In this document: piece by piece, positions 16,493 to 25,531 of the stretch | Layout: every line of letters begins with the position of its first letter | Position numbering within the stretch: the first letter of the stretch is position 1 | Origin: Sphingomonas faeni | Lineage (GTDB): Bacteria; Pseudomonadota; Alphaproteobacteria; Sphingomonadales; Sphingomonadaceae | Direction of reading: 5' to 3' | Assembly (NCBI RefSeq): GCF_030817315.1 | Contig: NZ_JAUSZF010000001.1 | Coordinates: 2,216,501 to 2,280,500 of the forward strand | DNA length: 64,000 nucleotides | Translations under genes and position numbers: made by a program | The notes under the pieces: generated by a model | What the model was told of the DNA's origin: nothing | Seen by the model: the letters and a program-made list of their open reading frames with translations, nothing else | Database searches by the model: none

Positions 16493-17695
16493 TCAGAGAC
16501 CCAGGATAGCTTTGGAGATGATGTTCTTCTGGATCTCGTTCGACCCGCCGAAGATCGACAGTTTGCGGTTGTTGAAATAGCTCGGTGCCGCCATCGCCGC
16601 GTCCTCCGGCCCGACATCCTCGCCGTTCCACCCGGCTTCCAGAGCCTCCGGTATGTAGGGCGCCGCATACGACCCGTAGGCGCGACGGGTCAGCGAGGTG
16701 ATCTCCTGGCGGATCTCGGTGCCCTTGATCTTGAGCATCGAACTTTCCGCACCCGGCGCACCGCCGCCCGCGACCGCCGCAAGCACGCGCAGGTTGGTCG
16801 TCTGCATGTTCGCCAGATCGATCTCGACCCGCGCCATCCGTGCCGCGAACAACGGATCGTCGGCCAGCGCCCGCCCGCCCTTCTTCTGCATCTGCGCGAC
16901 TTCCTTCAGCCGCTCAAACGACGCGATCGAGAAGCCGACGCCGGCGATGTTGGTCCGCTCGTAGGTCAGCAGATACTTGGCGTAGGTCCAGCCCATATTC
17001 TCCTCGCCGACGAGGTTCGCCACCGGCACCTCGACGTCGGTGAAGAACACCTCGTTCACCTCCTGCTCGCCGTCGATCAGCGTGATTGGGCGGACCTCGA
17101 TGCCGGGCGACTTCATGTCGATCAGCAGGAACGAGATGCCCTCCTGCTTCTTCGCCGCGGGGTCGGTGCGAACGAGGCAGAAGATCATGTCGGCATGCTG
17201 ACCGAGCGTCGTCCAGGTCTTCTGGCCGTTGACGACATAGACGTCGCCCTTCCGGACAGCCGTCGTCTTCAGCCCGGCGAGATCGGACCCTGCGCCCGGC
17301 TCCGAATAGCCCTGGCACCACCAGTCGGAGCCATCGAGAATACGCGGCAACCAATGCTTCTTCTGCTCCTCGGAGCCGTATTTGATCAGCACCGGACCGA
17401 GCATGTTGACGCCGAACGGGACCACGCGAGGCGCGTGCGCAAGCGCGGATTCATTGTCGAAGATGAACCGCTGGATCACGCTCCAGCCTGGACCGCCCCA
17501 CTCCTCGGGCCAGTGGTTCGCCAGCCAGCCGCGTTCGTTCAGGATCGCGTGCCACTCCTCCATGTCCGATTTGCGCAGGCGTTTGCCTTCGCGGACCAGC
17601 GTCGAGAGGCGGGCAGGCAGTTTGTCGCGGAAGAACGCGCGGACTTCGTCGCGGAACGATTCTTCCTCGGGCGTGAAGCTGAGATCCATGGCCAT
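16493..17695 (-). CDS. acyl-CoA dehydrogenase (first of a gene pair)
   Basis: A 400-residue FadE-type acyl-CoA dehydrogenase. Marks are WHAILNERGWLANHWPEEWGG, QGYSEPGAGSDLAGLKT, GQKTWTTLGQHADMIFCLVRT, GGAPGAESSMLKIKGTE and the C-terminal IFGGSNEIQKNIISKAILGL. In the last motif the residue aligned with the usual catalytic Glu of short/medium-chain enzymes is Gly, so the catalytic base must lie elsewhere or in the partner subunit. AGGAG lies before two close ATGs (17695 and 17689); the second has better spacing. Followed after four bases by the second dehydrogenase. Confidence 0.87.
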   Translation of the reverse strand: MAMDLSFTPEEESFRDEVRAFFRDKLPARLSTLVREGKRLRKSDMEEWHAILNERGWLANHWPEEWGGPGWSVIQRFIFDNESALAHAPRVVPFGVNMLGPVLIKYGSEEQKKHWLPRILDGSDWWCQGYSEPGAGSDLAGLKTTAVRKGDVYVVNGQKTWTTLGQHADMIFCLVRTDPAAKKQEGISFLLIDMKSPGIEVRPITLIDGEQEVNEVFFTDVEVPVANLVGEENMGWTYAKYLLTYERTNIAGVGFSIASFERLKEVAQMQKKGGRALADDPLFAARMARVEIDLANMQTTNLRVLAAVAGGGAPGAESSMLKIKGTEIRQEITSLTRRAYGSYAAPYIPEALEAGWNGEDVGPEDAAMAAPSYFNNRKLSIFGGSNEIQKNIISKAILGL

Positions 17696-17819
17696 GTGCT
17701 CCTGATGTTGGAGCCCATGTGCCACAGTCGATCGCAGAATTGAAGGACCGGTATGGTCAAAATCGCAGAAAACGCCGGATGGAACGACGCAGGTTAATCC
17801 ACCCGGTATCCAACGTCTT

Positions 17820-17929
17820 CCCCCCTCCCTGAAAGGGAGGGGTCGGGGGTGGGTCGGCCAGCTCGGGCCATCACAGTTCGATTATGCGGAAGCCGACCCA
17901 CCCCCAGCCGCTCCCTTCCAGGGAGGGGA
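17820..17929. repeat. palindromic repeat family D, copy 3
   Basis: CCCCTCCCTGAAAGGGAGGG on the left, CTCCCTTCCAGGGAGGGG on the right, with GGGGTGGGTCGG and its complement inside. A further small CCTCCCC...GGAGGG fragment follows at 17941-17960. This accounts for most of the 270-base gap between the dehydrogenase start and the porin end. Confidence 0.8.
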
Positions 17930-17965
17930 GCAATTGCCAGACCTCCCCTCCAAGGAGGGAGCACA

Positions 17966-19603
17966 TCAGAACCGGTAGCTGATCCAGCCCGCCAGGAAGT
18001 CGGAGTTCTTATACCCCGCGTTCGTCAGCGCCGGCCCCGCGATCAGATGCTCGTAGCGACCGGTGAACGACAGCCGCGAGCTGATCGGATACACCGCCTG
18101 AAACCGGATCGTATCGGCGATCTTCTTGCCCCCGAAATTCTGCGTGCCGGCGAACGCGGACCCGTTCGCACGGTACACCGCGTCGCTCGTCGTATCGCGC
18201 CACGACAGCTGGTATTCCGCGGTCAGCCGCAGCTTGCCGAGCGTGGTGAAGCTGAAGTTCGGCGCCACCGCAATCAGATTGGTCGGCGTCGCGAACAGCT
18301 GATAGCTGTAATAGATGTTGTTGCCGAACGGCGCGAGCGAGTTGCGCAACGTGCCGGTGCCATACGCCCCGCCACCGCTCGCATAATCCGCATGGAAGCC
18401 GACGCGCGGCGCATTCTTAGCCTTGCCGAGCCGATAGGTCTGCCCCGCCAGCAACAGCCACGCCTTGATCGAGCGGTTGTCGTAACTGCCGCCCTGATAG
18501 TTGATCGTCCAGTCGAGGTTGACCGGCCCCGCATCGCCCCAGATGTGAAGGCCATAGAAGTTACGCACCTCGCGCGCCGTGCCGGTGCCCCACGTCGCCG
18601 AGCGATCGCGCAGCCGCCAGAGGAAGGGATCGACGTACAGCTTCGATCCGCCAAACAGCGATTCGGGCACGACGACGCCGGTCGAGATGCCCGTGAACCG
18701 CCGATCGCTCTCGGCATTATCGTCCTGTGTTCCGCCATTGCCATACGCGGTCGGCTTGAAATCGAACACGTCGGCGCGGACTCCGGCCGTCCGCGCCCAG
18801 GCGCGGAAGCCGTTGAACCCGAAATACAACGTGTTGTTGTCGCGCGGCACGACCAGCAGGTTCGGCCCGTCCGCGAAGGTCTGGCGACCATAGCGCACGC
18901 CCAGATCGACATCGGCGACCGTCCCGGTCACGTCGACGAACGCCTGCTGCACCGCCAGCTTGTTGCGCAGATTGGGCAATGCGGTGCCGAGATTCTGCCC
19001 CTCCAGCGTGCCGTGCGCCAATTCCCCATAGAACCGGAAATGCTCGCCGACATGCAGATCGGCACCGCCGAACAGGCGCAGAATATCTTGCCGCTGAGCT
19101 TCGGCATTGCGCAAATTGGGGTTGGTGGTCTGGTTGACGCGCAACCGCGCCTCGCCCGACAGCGTCAGATACACCTCGCCGTCCGCGGCGATCGGGATGA
19201 ACTTCAGCTGGTCGACGATGTCCTTGCGCTTGGCCGGATCCCGCAGCTTCGACCAATCCTCAGCCCAGCGCGACTGATTGTAGCCACCCGCGGTCGTCCC
19301 GTCGCCGATCGCGGCGTTGGGATAGCTCTCGGCGATCGGCGACGCCGCAGCGCTGGCCGACTGGTCCTTGGAAACGGGATTGCGTCGCGCCCGCAGCTGG
19401 CGCGGGGCCGTTGCGGGCGCGCCTGCGGAGACGCCATCGGAGAGAGGGGCGGGATCGGCCGCGGGCTCTGCCGCCACGGGATCGGTTGCCGGGGCAGTCT
19501 GAACTCCCGCCGTCTGGGCTATAGCCGTCTGGGCGATAGCGGTGGACGCGAGCAAGGAGGAGGCGAGCGCGCACAGCGCTCCACCGATGGACGGACGGAT
19601 CAT
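17966..19603 (-). CDS. alginate-export-family outer membrane porin
   Basis: A 545-residue outer membrane beta-barrel of the alginate_exp (AlgE-like) family. The signal peptide MIRPSIGGALCALASSLLAS ends near AIAQ, followed by a low-complexity Ala/Pro linker to about residue 90. The barrel then starts around LSGEARLRVNQTTNPN, contains DVDLGVRYGRQTFADGPNLLV and YGLHIWGD, and ends with aromatic-Arg-Phe (WISYRF), the usual C-terminal beta signal. Many sphingomonad members are general anion or sugar-acid channels rather than alginate exporters. It lies 58 bases after dctA on the same strand, so it may serve dicarboxylate entry through the outer membrane. Confidence 0.85.
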   Translation of the reverse strand: MIRPSIGGALCALASSLLASTAIAQTAIAQTAGVQTAPATDPVAAEPAADPAPLSDGVSAGAPATAPRQLRARRNPVSKDQSASAAASPIAESYPNAAIGDGTTAGGYNQSRWAEDWSKLRDPAKRKDIVDQLKFIPIAADGEVYLTLSGEARLRVNQTTNPNLRNAEAQRQDILRLFGGADLHVGEHFRFYGELAHGTLEGQNLGTALPNLRNKLAVQQAFVDVTGTVADVDLGVRYGRQTFADGPNLLVVPRDNNTLYFGFNGFRAWARTAGVRADVFDFKPTAYGNGGTQDDNAESDRRFTGISTGVVVPESLFGGSKLYVDPFLWRLRDRSATWGTGTAREVRNFYGLHIWGDAGPVNLDWTINYQGGSYDNRSIKAWLLLAGQTYRLGKAKNAPRVGFHADYASGGGAYGTGTLRNSLAPFGNNIYYSYQLFATPTNLIAVAPNFSFTTLGKLRLTAEYQLSWRDTTSDAVYRANGSAFAGTQNFGGKKIADTIRFQAVYPISSRLSFTGRYEHLIAGPALTNAGYKNSDFLAGWISYRF

Positions 19604-19623
19604 AAAAGCACCTCGAACTGCTG

Positions 19624-19656
19624 GGGTGGCTGCCCGCTACCGGGCGAAAGCCACCC
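19624..19656 (-). other. intercistronic two-part hairpin between dctA and porin gene
   Basis: GGGTGGC pairs with GCCACCC, and inside it GCCCG pairs with CGGGC, giving a strong branched stem directly after the dctA stop. On the minus strand there is no U-run behind it, so it looks like an mRNA processing or attenuation element rather than a full terminator. Confidence 0.5.
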
Positions 19657-19661
19657 TCATT

Positions 19662-21044
19662 TTAGACGATTGCGGGCCCAGCCGTCGTGGGGACCGTCGT
19701 GGGGGCCGTCATAGGCGCGGACGTCTGCGCCGGCGGCAGTTCGGGCAGCTTGCCCGACAAGGCGGCGTCGAGCTTGTCGCGGTCGAGGGCACCTTCCCAG
19801 CGGGCCACAACGATCGTCGCGACCGCGTTGCCGATGAAGTTGGTCAGGCTGCGGCACTCGCTCATGAAGCGATCGACGCCGAGAATCAACGCCATGCCGG
19901 CGATCGGCACGGTCGGCACGATCGACAGCGTCGCGGCCAAGGTGATGAACCCCGCGCCGGTAACGCCGGCCGCGCCCTTGGAAGAGACCATCGCCACGAC
20001 GAGCAACAACAGTTCCTGACCGAGCGTCAGGTGCGTGTTGGTCGCCTGCGCGATGAACAGCGCCGCCAGCGTCATGTAGATGTTGGTGCCGTCGAGGTTG
20101 AACGAATAGCCGGTCGGCACGACCAACCCGACGACCGACTTCTCGCAGCCTGCCGCCTCCATCTTCTGGATCAGGTTCGGCAATGCCGCTTCCGACGACG
20201 AGGTGCCGAGAACCAGCAGCAGTTCGGCCTTCAGATACTTGATCAGCTTGAAGATCGAGAAGCCCGTCAGCCGGGCGACGGTGCCGAGCACGACGACGAC
20301 GAACAGCGCCGCGGTCAGGTAGAAGGTCGCGACCAGGGCACCGAGGTTGGCGAGGCTGCCGATCCCGTATCTGCCGATCGTGAAGGCGATCGCACCGAAC
20401 GCACCGAGCGGGGCGGCCCGCATCAGGATACCGACCAGCTTGAACACGATCAGGCTAAGGCGCTCGAGGAAGTTCAGCACTGGCTTGGCAGGCTCGCCGA
20501 CCAGGCTCAGCGAGATGCCGAACAGGATCGCGATCAGCAGGATCTGGAGGATGTTACCGTCGGTGAACGCGCTGACCATCGTGTCCGGGATGATGCTCAT
20601 CAGGAACCCGGTGATCGTCGTCTCGTGCGCCTTCACGGTATAGTCCGCGATGCCCTTGGTATCGAGCGTAGCGGCGTCGATGTTCATCCCCGCGCCCGGC
20701 TGGACGACGTTGGCCACGATCAGGCCGACGATCAGCGCCAGCGTCGAGAAGAACAGGAAGTACGCGAACGCCTTGCCCGCGACGCGGCCGACCGAACCGA
20801 GTTCCTTCATCCCGGCAATACCGGTGACGAGCGTCAAGAAGATCACCGGCGCGATGATCATCTTCACCAGCTTGATGAACGCATCACCGAGCGGCTTCAA
20901 AGCCGCGCCGTACGTCGGATAGAAATGCCCGAGCGCCGCGCCGAGCGCGATCGCGATCAGCACCTGAATATAGAGCTGACTGCTCCAGCGCTTCCGCGCC
21001 GGCGTTTCCGCAACGCCATATGTCTGGGTGGGTAGGGTCAACAT
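19662..21044 (-). CDS. dctA: C4-dicarboxylate:cation symporter
   Basis: A 460-residue DAACS-family secondary transporter for succinate, fumarate and malate across the inner membrane. Landmarks are [20 protein letters not shown], the serine-rich re-entrant loop [11 protein letters not shown], the substrate/cation motif [21 protein letters not shown] and [26 protein letters not shown] precedes the ATG at 21044. It is divergent from dctB-dctD and upstream of the porin gene. The proline/threonine-rich C-terminal tail is unremarkable. Confidence 0.94.
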   Translation of the reverse strand: MLTLPTQTYGVAETPARKRWSSQLYIQVLIAIALGAALGHFYPTYGAALKPLGDAFIKLVKMIIAPVIFLTLVTGIAGMKELGSVGRVAGKAFAYFLFFSTLALIVGLIVANVVQPGAGMNIDAATLDTKGIADYTVKAHETTITGFLMSIIPDTMVSAFTDGNILQILLIAILFGISLSLVGEPAKPVLNFLERLSLIVFKLVGILMRAAPLGAFGAIAFTIGRYGIGSLANLGALVATFYLTAALFVVVVLGTVARLTGFSIFKLIKYLKAELLLVLGTSSSEAALPNLIQKMEAAGCEKSVVGLVVPTGYSFNLDGTNIYMTLAALFIAQATNTHLTLGQELLLLVVAMVSSKGAAGVTGAGFITLAATLSIVPTVPIAGMALILGVDRFMSECRSLTNFIGNAVATIVVARWEGALDRDKLDAALSGKLPELPPAQTSAPMTAPTTVPTTAGPAIV

Positions 21045-21247
21045 CGTCTCCTGAAAACCTAGTCCACTGCCACGGGACGTTTATGGCGACGGTAATGCCG
21101 GGCCGAACCGAGGACTACAAGACCACGCCGCATTCACCATAAAACGTTGGTTTTGCGTACTTTGTCGGCATACCGGGTTTTCAGATGTGTGGAAAATGCC
21201 GTGTTTCGGTGATGGCGAACCCTGTTCGTGTGTGATAATCCGCACAA
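21045..21247. promoter_or_regulatory. dctA / dctBD divergent control region
   Basis: About 200 bases between dctA and dctB, less GC-rich in the middle (ATAAAACGTTGGTTTTGCG near 21140). I searched the dctA-facing strand for the -24/-12 GG...GC sigma54 pattern and found no convincing match. This agrees with the DctD protein lacking its sigma54-contact loop. Specific binding sites cannot be named. Confidence 0.45.
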
Positions 21248-23032
21248 ATGGCGCGGCTCCGATCCCCCCTGTTCATCACCGCGCTGACGGTGTTGCTGGC
21301 GTTCGCCGCGCTCGGCGTGATCGTCGCCGGAGTCGCCTCGATCTATGGTCCGCGCGCCGTCGCCGACGTCACCGCGAGCGTCCGGATGCGCGCGGTGCAG
21401 CAGACGCGGAGCAACCTCCGCCTGCTCGAAGCCGAGTTGCAGACCTATCGCCTGCTCCCGGTCATGCTAGGCGAATATCCCGCGGTGCGCGCCGCGCTCG
21501 CATCGGGACGAGTCGACCCGGCGCTCAACGAAAAGCTGGCGATGCTGGCGGAGCGCACCGGCGCACCGGTGATCTACGCGCTCGATACGCAGGGGATGAC
21601 GATCGCCGCCTCGAACGCCGCGCGGCCCGACAGCTTCCTCGGCCACGACTATCGGTTCCGCGAGTATTTCACCAAGGCGATGGCCTCGGGTGCGACCGAG
21701 TTCTTCGCGCTCGGCAGCGTCAGCGGGCGCCCCGGCCTGTATCTCTCGCGACGGATCGACCGTGACGGACGGCCGCTCGGCGTGGTCGTGGTGAAGGTCG
21801 AGTTCGAGAAGATCGCCCGCGCGTGGATCCAGGATCACATGGCGACCTTCGTCACCGATGCGGACGGCATCATCCTGATCTCGAGCGACCCGGCGCTGCA
21901 ATTCCGCACAACCCGCCCGCTGGCCCCGGCGCGCCGCGCCGCGCTGGTCGCCACCCGCCAGTTCGGAAACTCGCCGCTCGCGCGCGCGCCGCTCCTTCTC
22001 GACGACGATCGCGCGCGTCTTTCGGACGGAACGCCGGCGGCGACGGTGTCGCTACCGGTGCCGATCGCGGGCTGGCGACTGGTGCACATGGAGCCGCTCG
22101 ACGCCGCGCTGCGCACTGCCGCCGCCCGAACGCGCTGGGCGACCGCGATCGCGGCGCTGGCGACGATCGCGGCGATGCTGGCGGCGTGGTGGCTCTATGA
22201 ACGTCGCAAGCGCAACGCAGGGGCGCGCGCCGAACTCGAGGCGGAGGTCGCGCGCCGGACCGCCGAGCTACGTGCTACGGCCGATCGTCTCCAGATCGAG
22301 GTCGAGCAGCGCGAGGCGTCCGACCAGCGATTCCGCCAGGCGCGCGAGGAGCTGGCGCACGCCAACCGGGTCGGCTCGATCGGCACGATCACCGCCAGCG
22401 TCGCGCACGAGATTAACCAGCCGGTCGCCGCGATCCGCACCTTCGCCGACAACGCCGCCGCCTTCCTCGACCGCGGCGAACCGGCGCGCGCGGCGACCAA
22501 CCTCCAGTCGATCGTCGACCTCACCAGCCGGATCGGCACGATCACCGCTGGGCTCAGGCGTTATGCACGGCGCGGCGCAGGCTCGATCGGCCCCGTGGCG
22601 CTCGACGAGGCGATCGACGGCGTACGCCTGCTGATCGGCGACCGCTTCCGCGCGAAGGGCGTGACGCTCGACCTCCCCACCGGGCCCGAGGCGCGGCTGA
22701 CGGTCATCGCCGGCCGCGTCCGCCTGGAGCAGGTCCTCGTCAACCTCCTCCAGAACGCGCTCGACGCGGTCGCTGATCGCCGCGATGCGCGCGTGAGCGT
22801 CACCGTCGGTCGGAAAGGCCGCGACGTCGTGCTGACCGTCGCCGACAACGGCCCCGGCATCGATGCGGCGATCGCCGACCACCTCTTCACCCCGTTCGCG
22901 ACGAGCAAGAAGGACGGCCTCGGGCTCGGCCTCGGCATTGCGCGCGACATCATGACCGAGTTCGGCGGCACGCTCGACCTCGTCCCAGCACCCGAAGGCG
23001 CCATCTTCCGTATGATCCTGGTGAAGGCATGA
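21248..23032 (+). CDS. dctB: C4-dicarboxylate sensor histidine kinase
   Basis: A 594-residue membrane sensor kinase. TM1 is about residues 8-30 and TM2 about 297-317, and the ~265 residues between form a periplasmic double-PAS sensor (FLGHDYRFREYF...GLYLSRRI is typical of DctB-like dicarboxylate sensors). A coiled coil follows TM2, then the HisKA H-box SVAHEINQPVAAIRTFADNA with His387, and the HATPase domain with LLQNALDAV, DNGPGI and GLGLGLGIARDI. It would phosphorylate the regulator whose gene overlaps its stop (ATGA at 23029). Role by analogy: senses dicarboxylates and controls dctA. Confidence 0.9.
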   Translation: MARLRSPLFITALTVLLAFAALGVIVAGVASIYGPRAVADVTASVRMRAVQQTRSNLRLLEAELQTYRLLPVMLGEYPAVRAALASGRVDPALNEKLAMLAERTGAPVIYALDTQGMTIAASNAARPDSFLGHDYRFREYFTKAMASGATEFFALGSVSGRPGLYLSRRIDRDGRPLGVVVVKVEFEKIARAWIQDHMATFVTDADGIILISSDPALQFRTTRPLAPARRAALVATRQFGNSPLARAPLLLDDDRARLSDGTPAATVSLPVPIAGWRLVHMEPLDAALRTAAARTRWATAIAALATIAAMLAAWWLYERRKRNAGARAELEAEVARRTAELRATADRLQIEVEQREASDQRFRQAREELAHANRVGSIGTITASVAHEINQPVAAIRTFADNAAAFLDRGEPARAATNLQSIVDLTSRIGTITAGLRRYARRGAGSIGPVALDEAIDGVRLLIGDRFRAKGVTLDLPTGPEARLTVIAGRVRLEQVLVNLLQNALDAVADRRDARVSVTVGRKGRDVVLTVADNGPGIDAAIADHLFTPFATSKKDGLGLGLGIARDIMTEFGGTLDLVPAPEGAIFRMILVKA

Positions 23033-24366
23033 GCGAGCAAGCGGTATTGCTCGTCGACGACGACGACGTGTTGCGCGGTGCACTCGAACAATCGTTCGAA
23101 CTCGCCGGCATCGCTGTGATAGCCGAGCGCGACCCGACCGTCGCGCTCGCCCGCGTGACCGCCGGGTTCGACGGCGCGGTGGTGTCCGACATCCGTATGC
23201 CGAAGATGGACGGCCTCGAACTCTTCCGCCGGATCGCCGCGATCGACCACGAGATCCCGGTGCTGCTGATGACCGGCCACGGCGATGTCGCGATGGCGGT
23301 CGCCGCGCTGAAGAACGGCGCGTTCGACTTCATCCCCAAACCGTTCGCGACCGATCATCTGATCGCGGGCGCCCGGCGTGCGCTCGAAATGCGCCGCCTC
23401 GTCCTCGACAACCGCCGTCTCCGCGCCGCCGCCGAAGAAACGATCGGCGCCGAACCGCTGATCGGCGAAACCCCGGTCATGGTCCGCCTCCGCGAAACGA
23501 TGCGCCAGATCGCGCAAGCCGACATCGACGTGCTGGTCGAGGGCGAGACCGGCACCGGCAAGGAACTGGTCGCGGTCCTGCTCCATCGCTGGAGTAACCG
23601 CCGCTCGCGGCCCTTCGTGGCGGTCAACTGCGCCGCGCTGCCCGAAGCGGTCGCCGAGATCGAACTGTTCGGCCATGACGGCGACTCCCGCCTGCCCCGT
23701 ACCGGCCGGATCGAGGCTTCGAACCGTGGCACGCTGTTCCTCGACGAGATCGAAAGCACGCTTCCCGCCTTCCAGGCAAAACTCCTACGGGTGCTGGAGG
23801 AACGCGAGGTGATGCCGGTCGGTGGCGACCTCCCGCGCGCGCTCGACCTGCGCGTGATCGCCGCCGCCAAACCCGGCCTTGACCACGCGGTCGAGGAAGG
23901 TCGCTTCCGCGCCGACCTCTTGTTCCGCCTCGACGCAGTGCGCCTCCGCATCCCGCCGTTGCGTGAACGCCGCGACGACATACCGCTGTTGTTCGGCCAC
24001 CTGCTCCACCAGGCGGCGGAACGGTTCGGCCGCGAGGTCCCGACCATCGATACCGCAACTTTGGCCTACCTCGCCCAGCACGACTGGCCGGGCAACGTCC
24101 GCGAACTCGACAACCTCGCCAAACGCCTCGTCCTCCGCGTCGAGGCGGAGGAGGCGGTCGACGAGGACAGCGAAATTCCCCTCCCCGCCCGCGTCGACAA
24201 GTTCGAGGAAGCCACGATCCGCGCGACCTTGCAACAGGTCAGCGGCGACGTGCGATCCGCACTCGCCGCGCTCGGCATCCCGCGAAAGACGTTCTACGAC
24301 AAACTCAAGCGCCACGACATCGACGTGGAGGCATACCGCCCGACCAAACCTTCCCCGTCATCCTGA
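23029..24366 (+). CDS. dctD: DctD-type response regulator without GAFTGA loop
   Basis: A 445-residue NtrC-family regulator. The receiver domain (1-120) has Asp54 in VVSDIRMPKMDG and Lys104 (IPKP). The AAA+ domain has Walker A GETGTGKE (172-179), Walker B GTLFLDEI (234-241) and the arginine finger region FRADLLFRL. A Fis-type helix-turn-helix closes the protein (VRSALAALGIPRKTFYDKL). The segment after ELFGH, where sigma54 activators carry GAFTGA, reads DGDSRLPRTGRIEAS and is about four residues shorter. It therefore should not open sigma54 promoters; family precedents without this loop act with the housekeeping sigma factor. The last residues PSPSS are coded by a family A repeat. Confidence 0.9.
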   Translation: MSEQAVLLVDDDDVLRGALEQSFELAGIAVIAERDPTVALARVTAGFDGAVVSDIRMPKMDGLELFRRIAAIDHEIPVLLMTGHGDVAMAVAALKNGAFDFIPKPFATDHLIAGARRALEMRRLVLDNRRLRAAAEETIGAEPLIGETPVMVRLRETMRQIAQADIDVLVEGETGTGKELVAVLLHRWSNRRSRPFVAVNCAALPEAVAEIELFGHDGDSRLPRTGRIEASNRGTLFLDEIESTLPAFQAKLLRVLEEREVMPVGGDLPRALDLRVIAAAKPGLDHAVEEGRFRADLLFRLDAVRLRIPPLRERRDDIPLLFGHLLHQAAERFGREVPTIDTATLAYLAQHDWPGNVRELDNLAKRLVLRVEAEEAVDEDSEIPLPARVDKFEEATIRATLQQVSGDVRSALAALGIPRKTFYDKLKRHDIDVEAYRPTKPSPSS

Positions 24367-24437
24367 CGAAAGTCAGGACCCAGGGTTACGGAGGATAGCG
24401 GTTGTGGCTCTGGGTCCTGACTTTCGTCAGGATGACG
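24356..24437. repeat. palindromic repeat family A, copy 5
   Basis: Full-length copy that begins inside the 3' end of dctD and supplies its stop codon. A short duplication of CAGGATGACGG follows at 24439-24449. Confidence 0.85.
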
Positions 24438-24472
24438 GCAGGATGACGGCAGTATGCGAGGCCCGAGCAGCG

Positions 24473-25531
24473 CTAAGTCGGGATTACCGGCGGAGGCACT
24501 CCACCTTGCCGCGTCGCCACGAACTTCGCGAGCGGCGGCCCGATCAGCAACACGCCCAGAAATCGCAGCACCTGCAACGCCATCACGAACGGCACATCCA
24601 CCGGGCTAGACGCCGCGATGATCGCCACCGAGTCCATCCCGCCGGGGCTAGTCGCCAGATACGCGGTAACCGGATCGATCCCCCACCACCGCGTCAACGC
24701 CGCCGCGATCCCGCCGCAGAACGCGATCAGCAGCGCCACCGACAGCAGGATCCGCGGCATCGCCTTCCCCGCCACCCGCAGCGTATCGCGCGTGAACGAC
24801 AGTCCGATCCGCCACCCGACCACCGCATAGCTGATAGCGAGCAGCCACTGCGGCAACACCGGCTGCGCAACACCGGTAACATTGAGCGCCGCCCCCGCAA
24901 CCAGCGACCCGAGCAGGGCGCCGGCAGGAAGCTTCAACGCGACACCCACGCCAGCCCCGACACCGGCAATCGCGATCGTCCGCAGCACGGCGAGCGGGTC
25001 TACAGATGCGAACCACGCCCCCGCGACATGATGCCCACTCCCACCACCGACCATTACCGCCGCCAGCACCGACGCGACCACGGCCACGCTCACGACCCGC
25101 GTATAGGTCATCACCGCGACCAGCCGAGAGTCCGCGCCGTAGGCCTGCGCCATCAACACCATCGCGCTCGCCGCGCCGGGCGTCGATCCCCACACCGCGA
25201 CCGTGCCCGGCAACACCTGCCACCGGCTCAGCAAATATCCGAGTACGCTGCTCGCCGCGAGCGTGACGAAATTGACCATCAGGAATACCGGCCAGTGATC
25301 CGCCACCGTCGCGACGATCCCGGTCGTGATCGAGCCCGCGATCAGCGTTCCCACCGCAGCCTGTGCACCGCGAAACGCAGACGTGGGAACGGTCAGCGAC
25401 CATCCTCGCACCGCCAGCACGACCGCCGCGACCATCGGTCCGAGCAGCAGGCCTGCGGGCAACCCGACCAGTTCCAGCACCCCCGCGATCACCGCCGACA
25501 GCGCGATCAATACGGCCCAGCGCCAGATCAT
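24473..25531 (-). CDS. AbrB family membrane protein
   Basis: A 352-residue polytopic membrane protein of the AbrB/ammonia monooxygenase-annotated family (two repeats of several helices each, function not settled; putative regulator or transporter). Hydrophobic stretches fill the sequence. The repeat signatures are GLPAGLLLGPMVAAV in the first half and KLPAGALLGSLVAGA in the second, with VWGSTPGAASAMVLMAQAYGAD and YLATSPGGMDSVAIIAA also duplicated in form. The ATG at 25531 overlaps the stop of the methyltransferase-like gene, so it is the last gene of a three-gene unit. Confidence 0.8.
   Translation of the reverse strand: MIWRWAVLIALSAVIAGVLELVGLPAGLLLGPMVAAVVLAVRGWSLTVPTSAFRGAQAAVGTLIAGSITTGIVATVADHWPVFLMVNFVTLAASSVLGYLLSRWQVLPGTVAVWGSTPGAASAMVLMAQAYGADSRLVAVMTYTRVVSVAVVASVLAAVMVGGGSGHHVAGAWFASVDPLAVLRTIAIAGVGAGVGVALKLPAGALLGSLVAGAALNVTGVAQPVLPQWLLAISYAVVGWRIGLSFTRDTLRVAGKAMPRILLSVALLIAFCGGIAAALTRWWGIDPVTAYLATSPGGMDSVAIIAASSPVDVPFVMALQVLRFLGVLLIGPPLAKFVATRQGGVPPPVIPT

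Noticed and set aside
21045..21247. Search for a sigma54 promoter before dctA
   Set aside because: No TGGC-N8-TTGC type element with correct spacing was found on the minus strand, in line with the missing GAFTGA loop in DctD.
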